64,000 bases of DNA from Sphingobium sp052327305 (lineage in GTDB: Bacteria; Pseudomonadota; Alphaproteobacteria; Sphingomonadales; Sphingomonadaceae), in the NCBI RefSeq assembly GCF_052327305.1, contig NZ_CP182486.1, positions 682,001 through 746,000 on the forward strand, written 5' to 3'. Of this stretch, positions 24,383 through 34,834 are shown piece after piece. Within the stretch, counting starts at the first letter, position 1. Every line of letters starts with the position of its first letter. The notes under the pieces are model-generated. The model was given only the letters and a program-made list of their open reading frames with translations, had not been told where the DNA came from and ran no database searches. A program made the position numbers and the translations under genes.

Positions 24383-26965
24383 CTATCCCTTCTCGATCAG
24401 GTCCGTGATCTTGTTAGCAAGCTGGCTCATGACGAAAGGCTTGGTTATCACTTCCATCCCCGGTTCGAGGTGCCCGTTCCCAACCGCGGCGTTCTCTGCG
24501 TAGCCAGTGACGAACAAAATCTTCAGATCCGGACGCGTCAGGCGTGCCGCGTCAGCCACTTGCCTCCCGTTCATCCCGCCAGGAAGACCAACGTCCGTTA
24601 TCAGCAGATCCAGTCTAACGTCCGATTGAATGATCTTCAGCCCCGATGGGCCATCGTCCGCTTCCAGAGCGACATATCCCGCCTCCCGCAGAACCTCGAC
24701 GATCAGCATGCGGACGGTTGGCTCGTCGTCGATCACCAGCACAACTTCGCCGTCGCCGGTTTCCGATATCTGGGTTTTCGGGGCTTCGATCTCTTCGTCG
24801 GCATTGCCCGCATAACGAGGAAGATAGAGGCACATGGTCGTGCCTTGTCCATCCTCGGTATATACACGCACCTGACCACCCGACTGCCGCACAAAGCCGT
24901 GGATCATTGAGAGGCCGAGCCCGGTTCCCTGCCCTATCGGCTTCGTGGTGAAGAACGGATCGAAAATGCGGTCGACAATATCCTTTGGAATGCCCGTGCC
25001 GGTATCCGTGACGCAAACGGAGATATACTGCCCAGGAGGCAATTCGCGCTCATGCGCCGCTCGGTCGTCCAACCACTTGTTGGCAGTCTCGATCGTAAGC
25101 GTGCCTCCTTCGGGCATCGCGTCTCGCGCGTTGATCGCGAGGTTCAGGAGCGCGCTCTCGAGCTGCGCCACATCGACCTTGGTCAGCCACAAGCCCGCCG
25201 CGCCGACAACCTCGACCTTGATCGCCGGTCCAACGGTCCGACTGATCAGGTCTTCCATTCCACACACAAGTCGGTTCACGTCCGTGGGTTTCGGATCGAG
25301 GGTCTGGCGGCGGGAGAAAGCCAGCAGGCGCTGAGTCAGCGCGGCTGCTCGCTGTGCAGATGTTTGGGCCCCGGCAATGAAACGCTCGATCCCGTCGCTG
25401 CGTCCTTGCGATAAGCGGCGCTCGATAATCTCCAAACCACCGCTAATGCCGGCCAACAGATTATTGAAATCATGCGCAATTCCACCTGTCAGTTGCCCAA
25501 CAGCTTCCATCTTCTGCGCCTGACGCAGCGCATCTTCCACATCTATGCGCTTCCGGACCTCGATCTCGACTTGCTCTTCCAGCCGCTCGTTCAACTCCTG
25601 CAAGCGTTGTTCGTCTTCTTTGCGGGCGGTAATATCGATAACGGTGCCGACGAAGCGGATGCTGTTATCGACAGAGAAGAAGGCACGCCCGCTGGCCGAA
25701 AGCCAACGCAGCTTTCCATCTTGTATGCCTATCGTCCGGAACTCGATATCATACCGCCCTGAGCCCTGCGGGTCGATCGCTTCCCCGACGGCCGCATCGG
25801 CGCGCGCACGATCCTCCGGATGCAGTCCCGCGAGAAACGAGCCTTCATAAGTGACGCTGGCTTCCGGCGGTAAACCGAACAACTGCTTGCACTTCACGTC
25901 CCACCGAAGCTCGCCGGATGCAGGCTCATAGTCCCACGTTCCAATTTCCGCTGCCTCAGTGGCAAGACGGAGCCGCGCCTCACTCGCTGCCAGTTCTTCT
26001 TCTGCTTTGAGCCTGTGCGCCAGCTCCCGCTGAAGCGCCTGAAAAAGTCGCGCATTGTCGATCGCGACTGCAGCCTCCGCTGCAAGACCTTCGAGACCCC
26101 GCTCCGAGCGCTCACTGAACATCCCGCGCTGAGCGTGCCCTAGGAAGAGCCCCCCGATAACGTCGCCACTGCGCGATACCACCGGAACCGCCAAATAGCT
26201 CCGGACGGGGAGATGACCTTCCGGCATGCCCTTGCGGGGCGCATTATGACCGTAGCGGGGATCTTCAGTGATATCGTCGGACCGCACGATACCTTGTCCA
26301 GAAAACGTTGGAGCAAACACTGCGGTGTTTCGCGGCATCGGGAAATTAGCGAACGCCTCGGCCGGCGCGCCAGACAAGGTGTAGAGCATGTAACTCTCGC
26401 CATCCTCGTTCTCGACATTGTAGAAGAAGGCACCAAATTCAGCGCCGGTGAGCTCCACCCCGGCGTCCGTGACAATCTGGACGAGCGCTTGCAGGTCCGT
26501 CTCTGCGGCCAGCCTCATTCCGGCCCGGTTGAGCACTTCGAGCGCCCGCCTCTCTTCGAAAATCGCGTCCCGCGCTTCTCGATCGCTCGTCCTGTCACGC
26601 AATATTTTCGTGAAGCCTATGACTGCTCCCGCCCGATCGCGGATAGGCGACATCTCGCCGACTGCCCAGATACGGGACCCGTCGCGCCGCACGCGCCAGC
26701 CTTCCATGCCGCCACCACGGCCAATGGTCAGCGCATCACCCATTTCCTTGCGAAGTGCGGCCGCCCCCTCCCCTTCAGGAAACAGGCGTTCCAGCGTTTG
26801 ACCTATGACCTCAGGCTCAGACCATCCCAATATCCGGCAGGCGCCCTCGTTCCAGCTCGTGACGCGGCCTTCGATATCTGTACTTATGATGACTGTTTCG
26901 ACCGCACTGTCGACAATCTGGCGCCACTCGCCTGCGCTGATCGCGGGGGTATCCCGATCTGTCAT
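24383..26965 (-). CDS. PAS-GAF-PAS hybrid histidine kinase
   Basis: A soluble 860-residue hybrid kinase. The order is PAS (about residues 10-130), GAF (about 150-310, with SGQGIVRSDDITEDPRYG), PAS/PAC (about 340-460, with the PAC segment RWLSASGRAFF), a coiled linker, HisKA with GGIAHDFNNLLAG, HATPase boxes (NLAINARDAM, DTGTGIP, GQGTGLGLSM) and a receiver with Asp in LLITDVGLPGGMNG. The kinase core is of the same type as the neighbouring LOV kinase, suggesting a shared origin. ATG at 26965 has GGGGGGAA just upstream; the open frame upstream to 27112 is probably untranslated. Confidence 0.9.
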   Translation of the reverse strand: MTDRDTPAISAGEWRQIVDSAVETVIISTDIEGRVTSWNEGACRILGWSEPEVIGQTLERLFPEGEGAAALRKEMGDALTIGRGGGMEGWRVRRDGSRIWAVGEMSPIRDRAGAVIGFTKILRDRTSDREARDAIFEERRALEVLNRAGMRLAAETDLQALVQIVTDAGVELTGAEFGAFFYNVENEDGESYMLYTLSGAPAEAFANFPMPRNTAVFAPTFSGQGIVRSDDITEDPRYGHNAPRKGMPEGHLPVRSYLAVPVVSRSGDVIGGLFLGHAQRGMFSERSERGLEGLAAEAAVAIDNARLFQALQRELAHRLKAEEELAASEARLRLATEAAEIGTWDYEPASGELRWDVKCKQLFGLPPEASVTYEGSFLAGLHPEDRARADAAVGEAIDPQGSGRYDIEFRTIGIQDGKLRWLSASGRAFFSVDNSIRFVGTVIDITARKEDEQRLQELNERLEEQVEIEVRKRIDVEDALRQAQKMEAVGQLTGGIAHDFNNLLAGISGGLEIIERRLSQGRSDGIERFIAGAQTSAQRAAALTQRLLAFSRRQTLDPKPTDVNRLVCGMEDLISRTVGPAIKVEVVGAAGLWLTKVDVAQLESALLNLAINARDAMPEGGTLTIETANKWLDDRAAHERELPPGQYISVCVTDTGTGIPKDIVDRIFDPFFTTKPIGQGTGLGLSMIHGFVRQSGGQVRVYTEDGQGTTMCLYLPRYAGNADEEIEAPKTQISETGDGEVVLVIDDEPTVRMLIVEVLREAGYVALEADDGPSGLKIIQSDVRLDLLITDVGLPGGMNGRQVADAARLTRPDLKILFVTGYAENAAVGNGHLEPGMEVITKPFVMSQLANKITDLIEKG

Positions 26966-27208
26966 TATTCCCCCCAAAAAACCGACCCCTATCAGGCAGC
27001 CAAACACGCAAGCCCCAAATTGGTTGCACATCCAGGGGCGTAATATGGTGGGGAACCACCCACACCCGCCGGCATTGGTGCCATAGTTTTTCAGCAACAG
27101 GTTGAAATGCAATCAGCAGCCCAAGCAAAACTGTCTTTATCTACGATATTGCTTGAAATATCTTCTCGCCACGAGCGGCGCCGGCTGCAACGAAAAGGGA
27201 GCGAGACC

Positions 27209-29659
27209 ATGTCAAAATATAAGAGTTTTCTGCTATTTACGGCAGCTCTAGGCGCCATGCCAGCCGGCGCCCTCGCGCAATCGACTGCCGTCGCAGAAAC
27301 TGCGGACGGGAACAGCGAGATCATCGTCACCGGCACGCGCACAACAGGTCGGACCCGGCTGGATGCGGTCTCGCCGGTCGATGTTCTCTCGGGCGAAGCA
27401 TTGCGGCGCCAGGGCACGACCGAGGTTGCCACGGCGCTCGCCAGCGTGACGCCGTCCATCACCTTCCCACGCTCGTCCGCCGTCGACGGAACGGATTCGA
27501 TCCGTCCCGCCACGCTACGCGGCCTGTCTCCCGATCAGACGCTCGTTCTGATCAACGGCGTGCGCGCTCACACGTCGGCTCTTCTCAATACCAACGGCTC
27601 AGTGGGTCGCGGCTCTGCGGCGGTCGACCTCAATACAATTCCTTCCGTAGCGCTCGACCGGATTGAGGTGCTGCGCGATGGCGCTGCGGCCCAATACGGC
27701 TCCGATGCCATCGCAGGCGTCGTCAACCTGCGCCTGCGCGAGGCCCGGAGCGGCGGCGGCGCCTCAGTCACCTACGGCAAATATATCACGGACGTCGACA
27801 CCGCCCGTGGGTCGCGCAAGGAGCGCGATGGCGGAACGGTGACCGCAGCGGGCTGGCAGGGCTTTGCCTTGGGCTCCGAGGGATTCCTGACCCTGTCGGG
27901 CGAGTATTTAAACCGCAATCCTACAAGTCGCGGCGACTTCGACCCGCGCAAGGCGCCGATCCGGGTTCGGTCGCGCTTCGGTGACCCTGAAGTCGAGCAG
28001 TACAGCTTTTATGCAAACGCCGCCCATCCCCTGAACAGCGACGGGTGGGAGCTTTATGCTTTTGGCGGATATCAGCATCGAGACAGTGCAAGCGCTGCGA
28101 CCCCACGCATCGTCGGCGGCACTGGCAGCAACGCCAATGCCAGTGCTGATGCGCTTGCCAGTCTCTATCCGGACGGCTTCACTCCGTTGATCGCGGTTCG
28201 CTCCACGGACTTCACGACCACGGGCGGTATCCGTGGCGAAGTGTCGGGCTGGAAGATCGATATCAACGCATCTTACGGGCGCAATCAGCTGCGCTTCAAC
28301 ACGAACAACTCGGGCAACGCGACTTACGGCGCAGCGTCGCAGACCAGCTTCTATGATGGCCGGCTGACATACGACCAGCTGGTAGGCGGCATCGACGTCG
28401 CAAAAGAACTGCCGCTGGGCGCAGGCACCGTCAATATCGCCTTTGGTCAGGAATATCGACGGGAAGGCTTCAAGATCGCGGCCGGCGAACCGGATTCCTA
28501 TAATCGCGCCCCCGGCGCGGCGGCTGCGCTCGGCTCCGGCGCGCAGGGATTCCCCGGCTTTCAGCCGTCGAATGAGGTCGACGCGCATCGCAACAATTTC
28601 TCGACCTACCTCGACATTGAGGCCAAGCCTGTCGAGCAATTGACGCTCGGCATTGCCGGCCGCGCCGAAAGCTATTCAGACTTTGGCGACACCGCGACGG
28701 GCAAGCTCAGTCTGCGTTACGAATTTGCGCCTTGGTTCGCATTGCGTGCCACGGGATCGACAGGTTTCCGGGCACCGTCGCTGCAGCAGCAACATTTCAC
28801 GTCCACGGCCTCCGTGCTGACTGATGGCAACATCGTCGAGACCGGCCTGTTCCCTTCCACTAGCGCAGTAGGTCGCGCTCTGGGCGGTCAGGCATTGCGA
28901 CCGGAGAAATCGCGCAACCTTTCGGCGGGTGCGGTATTCCGCGCGGGAGGATTTGACCTCTCCATTGATGCTTACCAGATCAAGATCCGCGATCAGATCG
29001 CTCTGTCGGAGAATCTAAGCGGTGCCGTCGTGGTCCGCAGACTGCGCGATGAGGGGATTACTGCGGTCACCGCCGGACGCTACTTCCTCAACGGTATTCG
29101 CTCGACGACAAAGGGCATTGACGTTGTCGCTCACTACCGCGCAGCGACCGCAGGATTTGGTACGTTCGATCTCACAGCAGCAGGCAACTTCAACGATATC
29201 GAAATAACACGCGCGCCAGGCGCGGCCACGATTACCTCGTCAACCGGCACAGCGGTTCTTCCTATCTTCAGCCGCCAGCGCATCGTGTCCTTCGAGCAAG
29301 GCACTCCGCGCACGAAAGTCGTCGGCACCGTCGACTGGTCGCTGCAGGATCTGGGCGTTACCGCACGCGCATCCTATTATGGTGACGTCACACAACCCAG
29401 CAGCAACGGCTTTGCTCAGGATGACATTCACACCGGCCGTCACACCATCTTTGATCTGGAGGCGCGTTATCAGGTCGTGAAGAACCTCAATCTTGCGGTG
29501 GGTGCCAATAATCTGTTCGACACTTACCCCGACTTCGTGAAGCTGACCTCGTCCCGGGGCACAGCGCTCAACAGCACGGGTCTGGTCGGCTTCCCTTATT
29601 ACTCGCCCTTCGGGTTTAATGGGCGCTATCTCTACGGCCGGATCAGCCTGAGCTGGTAG
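27209..29659 (+). CDS. TonB-dependent outer membrane receptor
   Basis: An 816-residue receptor with a signal peptide (MSKYKSFLLFTAALGAMPAG to ALAQ), a TonB-box-like segment NSEIIVTGTR, a plug domain (QTLVLINGVRAHTSALLNT, IEVLRDGAAAQYGSDAIAGV) and a beta-barrel ending in the aromatic-terminated strand RISLSW. ATG at 27209 follows GGGAG. The ligand cannot be told: there is no adjacent siderophore, vitamin or sugar gene and no clear regulator. It diverges from the PAS-GAF-PAS kinase and ends near an 11-bp hairpin. Confidence 0.9.
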   Translation: MSKYKSFLLFTAALGAMPAGALAQSTAVAETADGNSEIIVTGTRTTGRTRLDAVSPVDVLSGEALRRQGTTEVATALASVTPSITFPRSSAVDGTDSIRPATLRGLSPDQTLVLINGVRAHTSALLNTNGSVGRGSAAVDLNTIPSVALDRIEVLRDGAAAQYGSDAIAGVVNLRLREARSGGGASVTYGKYITDVDTARGSRKERDGGTVTAAGWQGFALGSEGFLTLSGEYLNRNPTSRGDFDPRKAPIRVRSRFGDPEVEQYSFYANAAHPLNSDGWELYAFGGYQHRDSASAATPRIVGGTGSNANASADALASLYPDGFTPLIAVRSTDFTTTGGIRGEVSGWKIDINASYGRNQLRFNTNNSGNATYGAASQTSFYDGRLTYDQLVGGIDVAKELPLGAGTVNIAFGQEYRREGFKIAAGEPDSYNRAPGAAAALGSGAQGFPGFQPSNEVDAHRNNFSTYLDIEAKPVEQLTLGIAGRAESYSDFGDTATGKLSLRYEFAPWFALRATGSTGFRAPSLQQQHFTSTASVLTDGNIVETGLFPSTSAVGRALGGQALRPEKSRNLSAGAVFRAGGFDLSIDAYQIKIRDQIALSENLSGAVVVRRLRDEGITAVTAGRYFLNGIRSTTKGIDVVAHYRAATAGFGTFDLTAAGNFNDIEITRAPGAATITSSTGTAVLPIFSRQRIVSFEQGTPRTKVVGTVDWSLQDLGVTARASYYGDVTQPSSNGFAQDDIHTGRHTIFDLEARYQVVKNLNLAVGANNLFDTYPDFVKLTSSRGTALNSTGLVGFPYYSPFGFNGRYLYGRISLSW

Positions 29660-29665
29660 GGCGAG

Positions 29666-29697
29666 CGGGCGCGGGAGTTTTTTCCTTCCCGCGCCCG
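29666..29697 (+). terminator. Inverted repeat after the TonB-dependent receptor
   Basis: CGGGCGCGGGA (29666-29676) pairs perfectly with TCCCGCGCCCG (29687-29697) around a 10-base loop that contains TTTTTT. It starts six bases after the stop codon. The T-run sits in the loop rather than after the stem, so it is not a textbook intrinsic terminator, but it may end or protect the transcript. Confidence 0.5.
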
Positions 29698-29918
29698 ACC
29701 ATCATTGGCCGGACATTCTTTGTCTTGGTAAAGAGCGCGCTCGCAACGGGCCGCATCGGCGAGCGGGTTCATATGCTCAGATCGCTTCACGCAATGAGTT
29801 GACGGCTTGCGAGAGCGAGGCGGGCCCCTGCCCCCCTACCCGCTCACAGAGCTAAGCCATCTTATCATCGTCATTTTGCTCGCTTTTCTGCGTCACTCGC
29901 GCCAAGATCAGCCCGCGC

Positions 29919-32648
29919 ATGCTGTTTATTCTCCTCGCCTCCCTCATCGGCGCGGTCGTGCTGCCACTGGTCGCCCGTCTCGTCGGTCGCGGCGCCGGTC
30001 TTGTGGTTTCGCTGCTCCCGTTCGGCCTGCTGGCCGCACTTCTCTCTCTTGCCCCCATCGTCGAGCGCGGTTGGGTAAGGGGAGAAGGAAGGAACTGGGC
30101 GCCTTGGCTCGGTCTGGATTTCACGCTGCGACTGGACGGATTTTCGTTCCTGTTCTGCCTTCTCATCACAGGGATCGGCGGACTCGTCACCATCTATGCT
30201 GGCGGTTATCTCACCAACAAGTCTCGGCGGGACCGGGCACGGTTCTTCTCTTACATCCTGCTGTTCATGACGGCGATGCTGGGGACTGTCCTCGCCGAAA
30301 ACCTGCTGGTCATGCTCCTGTTTTGGGAGGCAACCAGCATCCTTTCGTTCCTACTCATCGGCTTCGATGGTCGCAGCGCCCGCGCGCGTCGCGCGGCCCT
30401 GATGTCCCTGCAGGTAACCGCGCTCGGCGGCCTGGCCCTACTCGCTGCCGTCATCATGATCGGCCATGTACTCGGCAGCTATTCGATGGCGGAAGCAATC
30501 GACCGGCGCGCCGATCTGATGGCCAGCGGCTGGGGAAATGCGATTGTCCTCTGCGTCCTGATCGCTGCCTTCACGAAATCCGCGCAGTTCCCGTTCCACT
30601 TCTGGCTGCCCAACGCGATGCAGGCTCCGACACCCGCCTCCGCCTTTCTGCATTCTGCGACGATGGTGAAGCTGGGCATTTATTTGCTCGCCCGGTTCGA
30701 GCCCGTAATCGGTGTAACCAGTTGGGGCCGCAGCCTACTCGTCACGGTGGCCTGCATTACCATGCTTCTGGCGGCCATTCAGGCGCTGCGTGCCGAAAAC
30801 TTCAAGTCTGCGCTTGCCTATTCCACTATAGCCTCGCTCGGCATTCTCGTGATGCTGGTGGGACTGGACGGACCGGCAGCGTCGGTGGCCATGGTGGGAT
30901 TTCTCCTGGCCCACGCGCTCTACAAGGCAGCGCTTTTCTTCTGCGCAGGGTCGGTGCTGCATGCCACCGGACTGTATAATCTCCGCGCGATGGGCGGCCT
31001 CGCCCGCTTCCTCCCGCTCACAGCTCTGGCCTGCGTGGGCGCCAGCCTCTCGATGGCCGGCATCCCACCCTTCATGGGCTTCATCTCCAAGGAGTTCCTG
31101 TTTCAGGCGCAACTGGAGAGCAGCTGGGAACTGGTGCCCCTCGCCATCGCCGTCATCGTCAATGCAGTGATGGTGGGTGTCGCCGGTGTCATCACGATGC
31201 GCCCGTTCTTCATGGGGCGCGGCAAGGTGACGCAGATCCATCACGGCGAGACCTTTTCGCTTGTCGCACCACCGCTCGTGCTGGCGCTCGCCGGCCTCAC
31301 CATCAGCCTCGATCCGGACTGGATCACGCGAATTGCGCTGCGGCCCGCTGTCGCGGCCGTTTATGGACGCGCGGTAGAAGTCGACATTGCCGTCTGGCAC
31401 GGCATCACGCCCATGCTCCTGCTGAGCGGCGTGGTGGTTACGGTCGGCGCATTGATCGTCCGGTTCTGGCGCCCCATCCACATGCGCCTGCGCCGAACGC
31501 GGCGGATCGACTCCCTTGCGATCGAACCGCTGTGGGAAGAGGCACTGCGCTTCCTGGTAACGGTGTCCAGCGCCCTCACTCAACATCTACAGCACGGGGA
31601 TCTGCGCTGTTATCTGGCTGGGGTGATCGGCGGCATCGCCTTGCTGGTCGGCTGGTCGGTCATCGCCGCGGGCGTGGCACCGCGTCTGCCCGTCCTGGAA
31701 CCGATCCGGATCGGCGAGGCGATCGTCGTGCTGGTGGGATTGGCCAGTGCATTCATGGCGGCTCGCGCGCGCACTCTGCTCGCCGCGATGATCTCTACCG
31801 GCCTGTCCGGATTCGCCATCGCCATCAGTTTCCTGGCGAACGGCGCGCCAGACCTCGCGCTGACCCAGTTCACGGTCGAGGCGCTGCTGGTCGTCCTGCT
31901 GACAGCGCTATTGCTCGCAGTGCCGCTTGCCAGCCCTGCCACGCGCACGTCCTCCATGCGTCGCCGCGACGCCGTGATCGCCGCTGTGCTGGCCGGACTA
32001 TTGTGCTTCGGCATCATCGACATGACGGCAGACGAGCATGTCTCCGCCGCAAGCAGCTTCTTCGGGCGGATGAGCTATGTCGCCGCCCATGGGCATAACG
32101 TGGTGAATGTCATCCTCGTCGATTTCCGAGGGTTCGATACGCTCGGTGAGACAATGGTGATTGGGATTGCCGCCGTACTCGCTGGCGCGCTGCTCACCTC
32201 CCAACGAAGAGAGTCACAGGCGGGCGCACCCCCGCCCGTGCATTTCTCGCTGGCAATATCAGGGCGTTGGCTGGCCGGACTGCTCCTCATCGCCTCCGTC
32301 GTCATTCTCTGGCGCGGGCACGATCAGCCCGGCGGCGGCTTCGTAGGTGGGCTAGTGGCGGCGCTGAGTTTTGCGCTGATCGCCCTTGCTCATGGCGTTG
32401 ATCGCGCTGAGAAAGCGCTGCGCATATCGCCGCTGACACTAGTGGGCATCGGCATGGCCTGCACGCTGGCCAGCGGCTTTCCCGGCATGGCTTCGGGGCA
32501 GCCCTTCCTCACCCACCTGTGGTGGCAGCCGGAAGGATGGTTACCCAAGCTCGGCACCACCATGATCTTCGACCTTGGCGTCTATCTCGTCGTTCTGGGC
32601 GCAGTGCTGAGTTTCCATTTCGGCCTCCAGCGGGAGGCGACGCGATGA
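29919..32648 (+). CDS. mrpA: Mrp-type Na+(K+)/H+ antiporter, fused MrpA-MrpB subunit
   Basis: The large 909-residue membrane subunit of the multi-subunit cation/proton antiporter (also mnhA or phaA). The N-terminal part is related to NuoL: LLFWEATSILSFLLIGFDG, FPFHFWLPNAMQAPTPASAFLHSATMVK. After about residue 760 the MrpB domain follows (VVILWRGHDQPGGGFVGGLV...TTMIFDLGVYLVVLG). Fusion of A and B is the group-2 arrangement of proteobacteria. It is the first gene of a six-gene overlapping operon. The ATG at 29919 has only a weak ribosome site. Confidence 0.94.
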   Translation: MLFILLASLIGAVVLPLVARLVGRGAGLVVSLLPFGLLAALLSLAPIVERGWVRGEGRNWAPWLGLDFTLRLDGFSFLFCLLITGIGGLVTIYAGGYLTNKSRRDRARFFSYILLFMTAMLGTVLAENLLVMLLFWEATSILSFLLIGFDGRSARARRAALMSLQVTALGGLALLAAVIMIGHVLGSYSMAEAIDRRADLMASGWGNAIVLCVLIAAFTKSAQFPFHFWLPNAMQAPTPASAFLHSATMVKLGIYLLARFEPVIGVTSWGRSLLVTVACITMLLAAIQALRAENFKSALAYSTIASLGILVMLVGLDGPAASVAMVGFLLAHALYKAALFFCAGSVLHATGLYNLRAMGGLARFLPLTALACVGASLSMAGIPPFMGFISKEFLFQAQLESSWELVPLAIAVIVNAVMVGVAGVITMRPFFMGRGKVTQIHHGETFSLVAPPLVLALAGLTISLDPDWITRIALRPAVAAVYGRAVEVDIAVWHGITPMLLLSGVVVTVGALIVRFWRPIHMRLRRTRRIDSLAIEPLWEEALRFLVTVSSALTQHLQHGDLRCYLAGVIGGIALLVGWSVIAAGVAPRLPVLEPIRIGEAIVVLVGLASAFMAARARTLLAAMISTGLSGFAIAISFLANGAPDLALTQFTVEALLVVLLTALLLAVPLASPATRTSSMRRRDAVIAAVLAGLLCFGIIDMTADEHVSAASSFFGRMSYVAAHGHNVVNVILVDFRGFDTLGETMVIGIAAVLAGALLTSQRRESQAGAPPPVHFSLAISGRWLAGLLLIASVVILWRGHDQPGGGFVGGLVAALSFALIALAHGVDRAEKALRISPLTLVGIGMACTLASGFPGMASGQPFLTHLWWQPEGWLPKLGTTMIFDLGVYLVVLGAVLSFHFGLQREATR

Positions 32649-33025
32649 CAATTCTCTATGCGATCGCCGGAGCTGGCATCCTTGCCTGCGCGCTCTACAT
32701 GGTGCTTTCACGCAATCTTGTGAGGATGCTGCTCGGCCTCTCGCTACTCGCAACCGGCACGAACCTGTTGCTGTTCCTCTCTGGACGCATCGCCAGCCGA
32801 CAGCCGCCGATCATCCGGACGGGTGAAAAGACACTGGGCGAAGCGGCCGATCCGATCACGCAGGCGATGATCCTCACTGCCATCGTCATCGGCTTCGCGC
32901 TAACCGTCATGCTCGCTGTGCTGGTACTGCGGGCATGGCGATCCATCCGCTCCGTGGACGCGCGCGAACTGGATTCGGCGGAGACTCTGGGTCCGCCCCG
33001 CGATCGGGAGGCGGCGGATGACTGA
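32645..33025 (+). CDS. mrpC: Mrp antiporter subunit C (NuoK-like)
   Basis: A 126-residue membrane protein with three helices and strong NuoK-like features: YMVLSRNLVRMLLGLSLLAT, NLLLFLSGR and AADPITQAMILTAIVIGFALT. ATG at 32645 overlaps the mrpA stop as ATGA, giving translational coupling; the open frame upstream lies inside mrpA. The hydrophilic tail is longer than in NuoK. It forms part of the membrane complex that exchanges cations for protons. Confidence 0.94.
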   Translation: MTILYAIAGAGILACALYMVLSRNLVRMLLGLSLLATGTNLLLFLSGRIASRQPPIIRTGEKTLGEAADPITQAMILTAIVIGFALTVMLAVLVLRAWRSIRSVDARELDSAETLGPPRDREAADD

Positions 33026-34502
33026 CGCCTGGCTGCTTATCGCTCCCGTCATGCTGCCGCTCTGCGGCGCCGTGGCAGCCCTTCTCTTCCGACGTTTCAC
33101 AACCGGGACGGCGGTGGGCAACATTGTCGTCACCGGAACGCTACTTGCACTATCGGTTCTGCTCTTCATGCGGGCGAGCGAAACCCGCAGCCTGGCCACC
33201 ATCGTCTTCGGCAATTGGCCGGTGGGCGTCGGGATCAGCTTCAGAGCCGCTCTGCCCGGTGCGGCTCTGGTCGTCTTGACCGGACTCATCGCCTTTGCGG
33301 CCGCTATCTATTCGCTCATTGACGTTGGCGGTCGGCGTCGTCGCGCGGGCTATGATGCACTGACTTTGGCGCTGATCGGCGCTGTGAATGGCGCCTTCCT
33401 CACGCACGACCTGTTCAATCTCTATGTGTGGTTCGAACTCGCCCTCATCGCCGCTTTGGGCCTGCTCACAATCGACAGAAGGCCTGCCCAGATCGACGGC
33501 GCGATCCGCTACGCTGCATTTGCGATGCTGGCAGCGACCTTCATCCTTCTAGGGGTGGGCATTATCTACGGCGTCACCGGCACGCTGGACATAGGCGCAG
33601 CGAGTAGCGCCCTCGCCCACCGCCCGCCCACCTTCGCGACTGCCGTGGCTGCAGCACTGCTGCTCGGCGGGTTTGCGCTAAAGGCAGGCCTCTTTCCATT
33701 CCATCTGTGGCTTCCCGCCTCCTATCATACCGGCCCGACCACGGCCGTAGCGGTGTTTGCGGGCCTGCTGACCAAGATGGGCTTCTATGCTTTGCTGATC
33801 GTGATGGCCGGCCTGTTCGGCATCGGCACGGGCGGGATCGGCGCGGCCCAGCTCATGCCTTTACTCGGCTGGATAGCGGCGGGCACGATGATCGTCTGCG
33901 TCGCGGGTGCGCTCGCTCAGACCGACATGCGGCGCATCTTCTCCTACCATATCGTCGCGCAAGTCGGCTACATGATGGCCGGGCTGGCACTCGCGACACC
34001 AGAGGGCATCGCCGCCGCCGTCTTCTACATGATCCACTCCATCATCGTGCAGGCGAACCTGTTTCTAGGCGCCGGGCTGATCCGACGTGCAAGTGGAAGC
34101 TGGGATCTTACGCGGACAGGCGGAATGGCGCGCGCCAATCCACTGTTCACCGGGCTTCTGGCGGTGCCGCTCCTGTCGCTGGCCGGCATCCCGCCGCTCT
34201 CCGGCTTCTGGGCCAAGTTCATCGTCATCCGCGAAAGCTTCGACGCTGATATGGTCTGGCTCGGCGTCGCCGCGATTATCGCCGGGTTCATGACAATCGT
34301 CTCGGTTTCGACCTTCTGGTCGGACGCCTGCTGGAAGGAAGCACGTGGACATTCGGTGCGGCGTGTGCCCGTCGCGGGGCTACTCGCAATGGCCCTGCTC
34401 TCAACAGCGACGTTGCTCATCGGCTTGATGCCCCAATGGCTGTGGCTCGTCGCTCGACGTTCCGCACAAGCACTCAGCACCTTGTCGGGAGGACCGTCAT
34501 GA
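33018..34502 (+). CDS. mrpD: Mrp antiporter subunit D (NuoN/NuoM-like)
   Basis: A 494-residue polytopic subunit with about 14 helices, homologous to complex I antiporter subunits. Conserved motifs are FNLYVWFELALIAALGLL, KAGLFPFHLWLPASYHTGPTTAVAVFAGLLTKMGFYA, DMRRIFSYHIVAQVGYM and LAGIPPLSGFWAKF, with the lysine and glutamate of the proton channel visible. It starts inside the end of mrpC (8-base overlap) and overlaps mrpE by four bases. Confidence 0.95.
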   Translation: MTDAWLLIAPVMLPLCGAVAALLFRRFTTGTAVGNIVVTGTLLALSVLLFMRASETRSLATIVFGNWPVGVGISFRAALPGAALVVLTGLIAFAAAIYSLIDVGGRRRRAGYDALTLALIGAVNGAFLTHDLFNLYVWFELALIAALGLLTIDRRPAQIDGAIRYAAFAMLAATFILLGVGIIYGVTGTLDIGAASSALAHRPPTFATAVAAALLLGGFALKAGLFPFHLWLPASYHTGPTTAVAVFAGLLTKMGFYALLIVMAGLFGIGTGGIGAAQLMPLLGWIAAGTMIVCVAGALAQTDMRRIFSYHIVAQVGYMMAGLALATPEGIAAAVFYMIHSIIVQANLFLGAGLIRRASGSWDLTRTGGMARANPLFTGLLAVPLLSLAGIPPLSGFWAKFIVIRESFDADMVWLGVAAIIAGFMTIVSVSTFWSDACWKEARGHSVRRVPVAGLLAMALLSTATLLIGLMPQWLWLVARRSAQALSTLSGGPS

Positions 34503-34834
34503 GCCTGCTGCGTCGCGCCCGCGCCGCGCTCCTGCTCGCGCTGATCTTCCTCTGGGACTTGCTGATCGCGTCGTTTGCCGTCGCCAAGATCGTCCTCTCC
34601 CCGACGATACGAACCTCGCCGGCGATCATCGTCGTACCGGTCGCGCTTGAACGTCCCTGGGCCGTTGCGCTGTTTGCCTATTTCACCTCCCTCACACCCG
34701 GCTCGACCTGCCTTCATGTGTCGGAGGATCGTAAGCGCCTCTACGTCCATGTGCTCAATACCTCCGATGCGGAAGCCTCGATCTCGCGTTTCAAGCATCT
34801 CTATGAGCGCTGGATCAGGGAGCTCGAACGATGA
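34499..34834 (+). CDS. mrpE: Mrp antiporter subunit E
   Basis: A 111-residue subunit with an N-terminal membrane region and a cytoplasmic domain: ALIFLWDLLIASFAVAKIVL, TSPAIIVVPVALERPW, FAYFTSLTPGST and YVHVLNTSD are typical of MrpE. It is somewhat short for the family (usually about 160 residues), lacking the first pair of helices. ATG at 34499 overlaps the mrpD stop as ATGA and its stop overlaps mrpF. Confidence 0.9.
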   Translation: MSLLRRARAALLLALIFLWDLLIASFAVAKIVLSPTIRTSPAIIVVPVALERPWAVALFAYFTSLTPGSTCLHVSEDRKRLYVHVLNTSDAEASISRFKHLYERWIRELER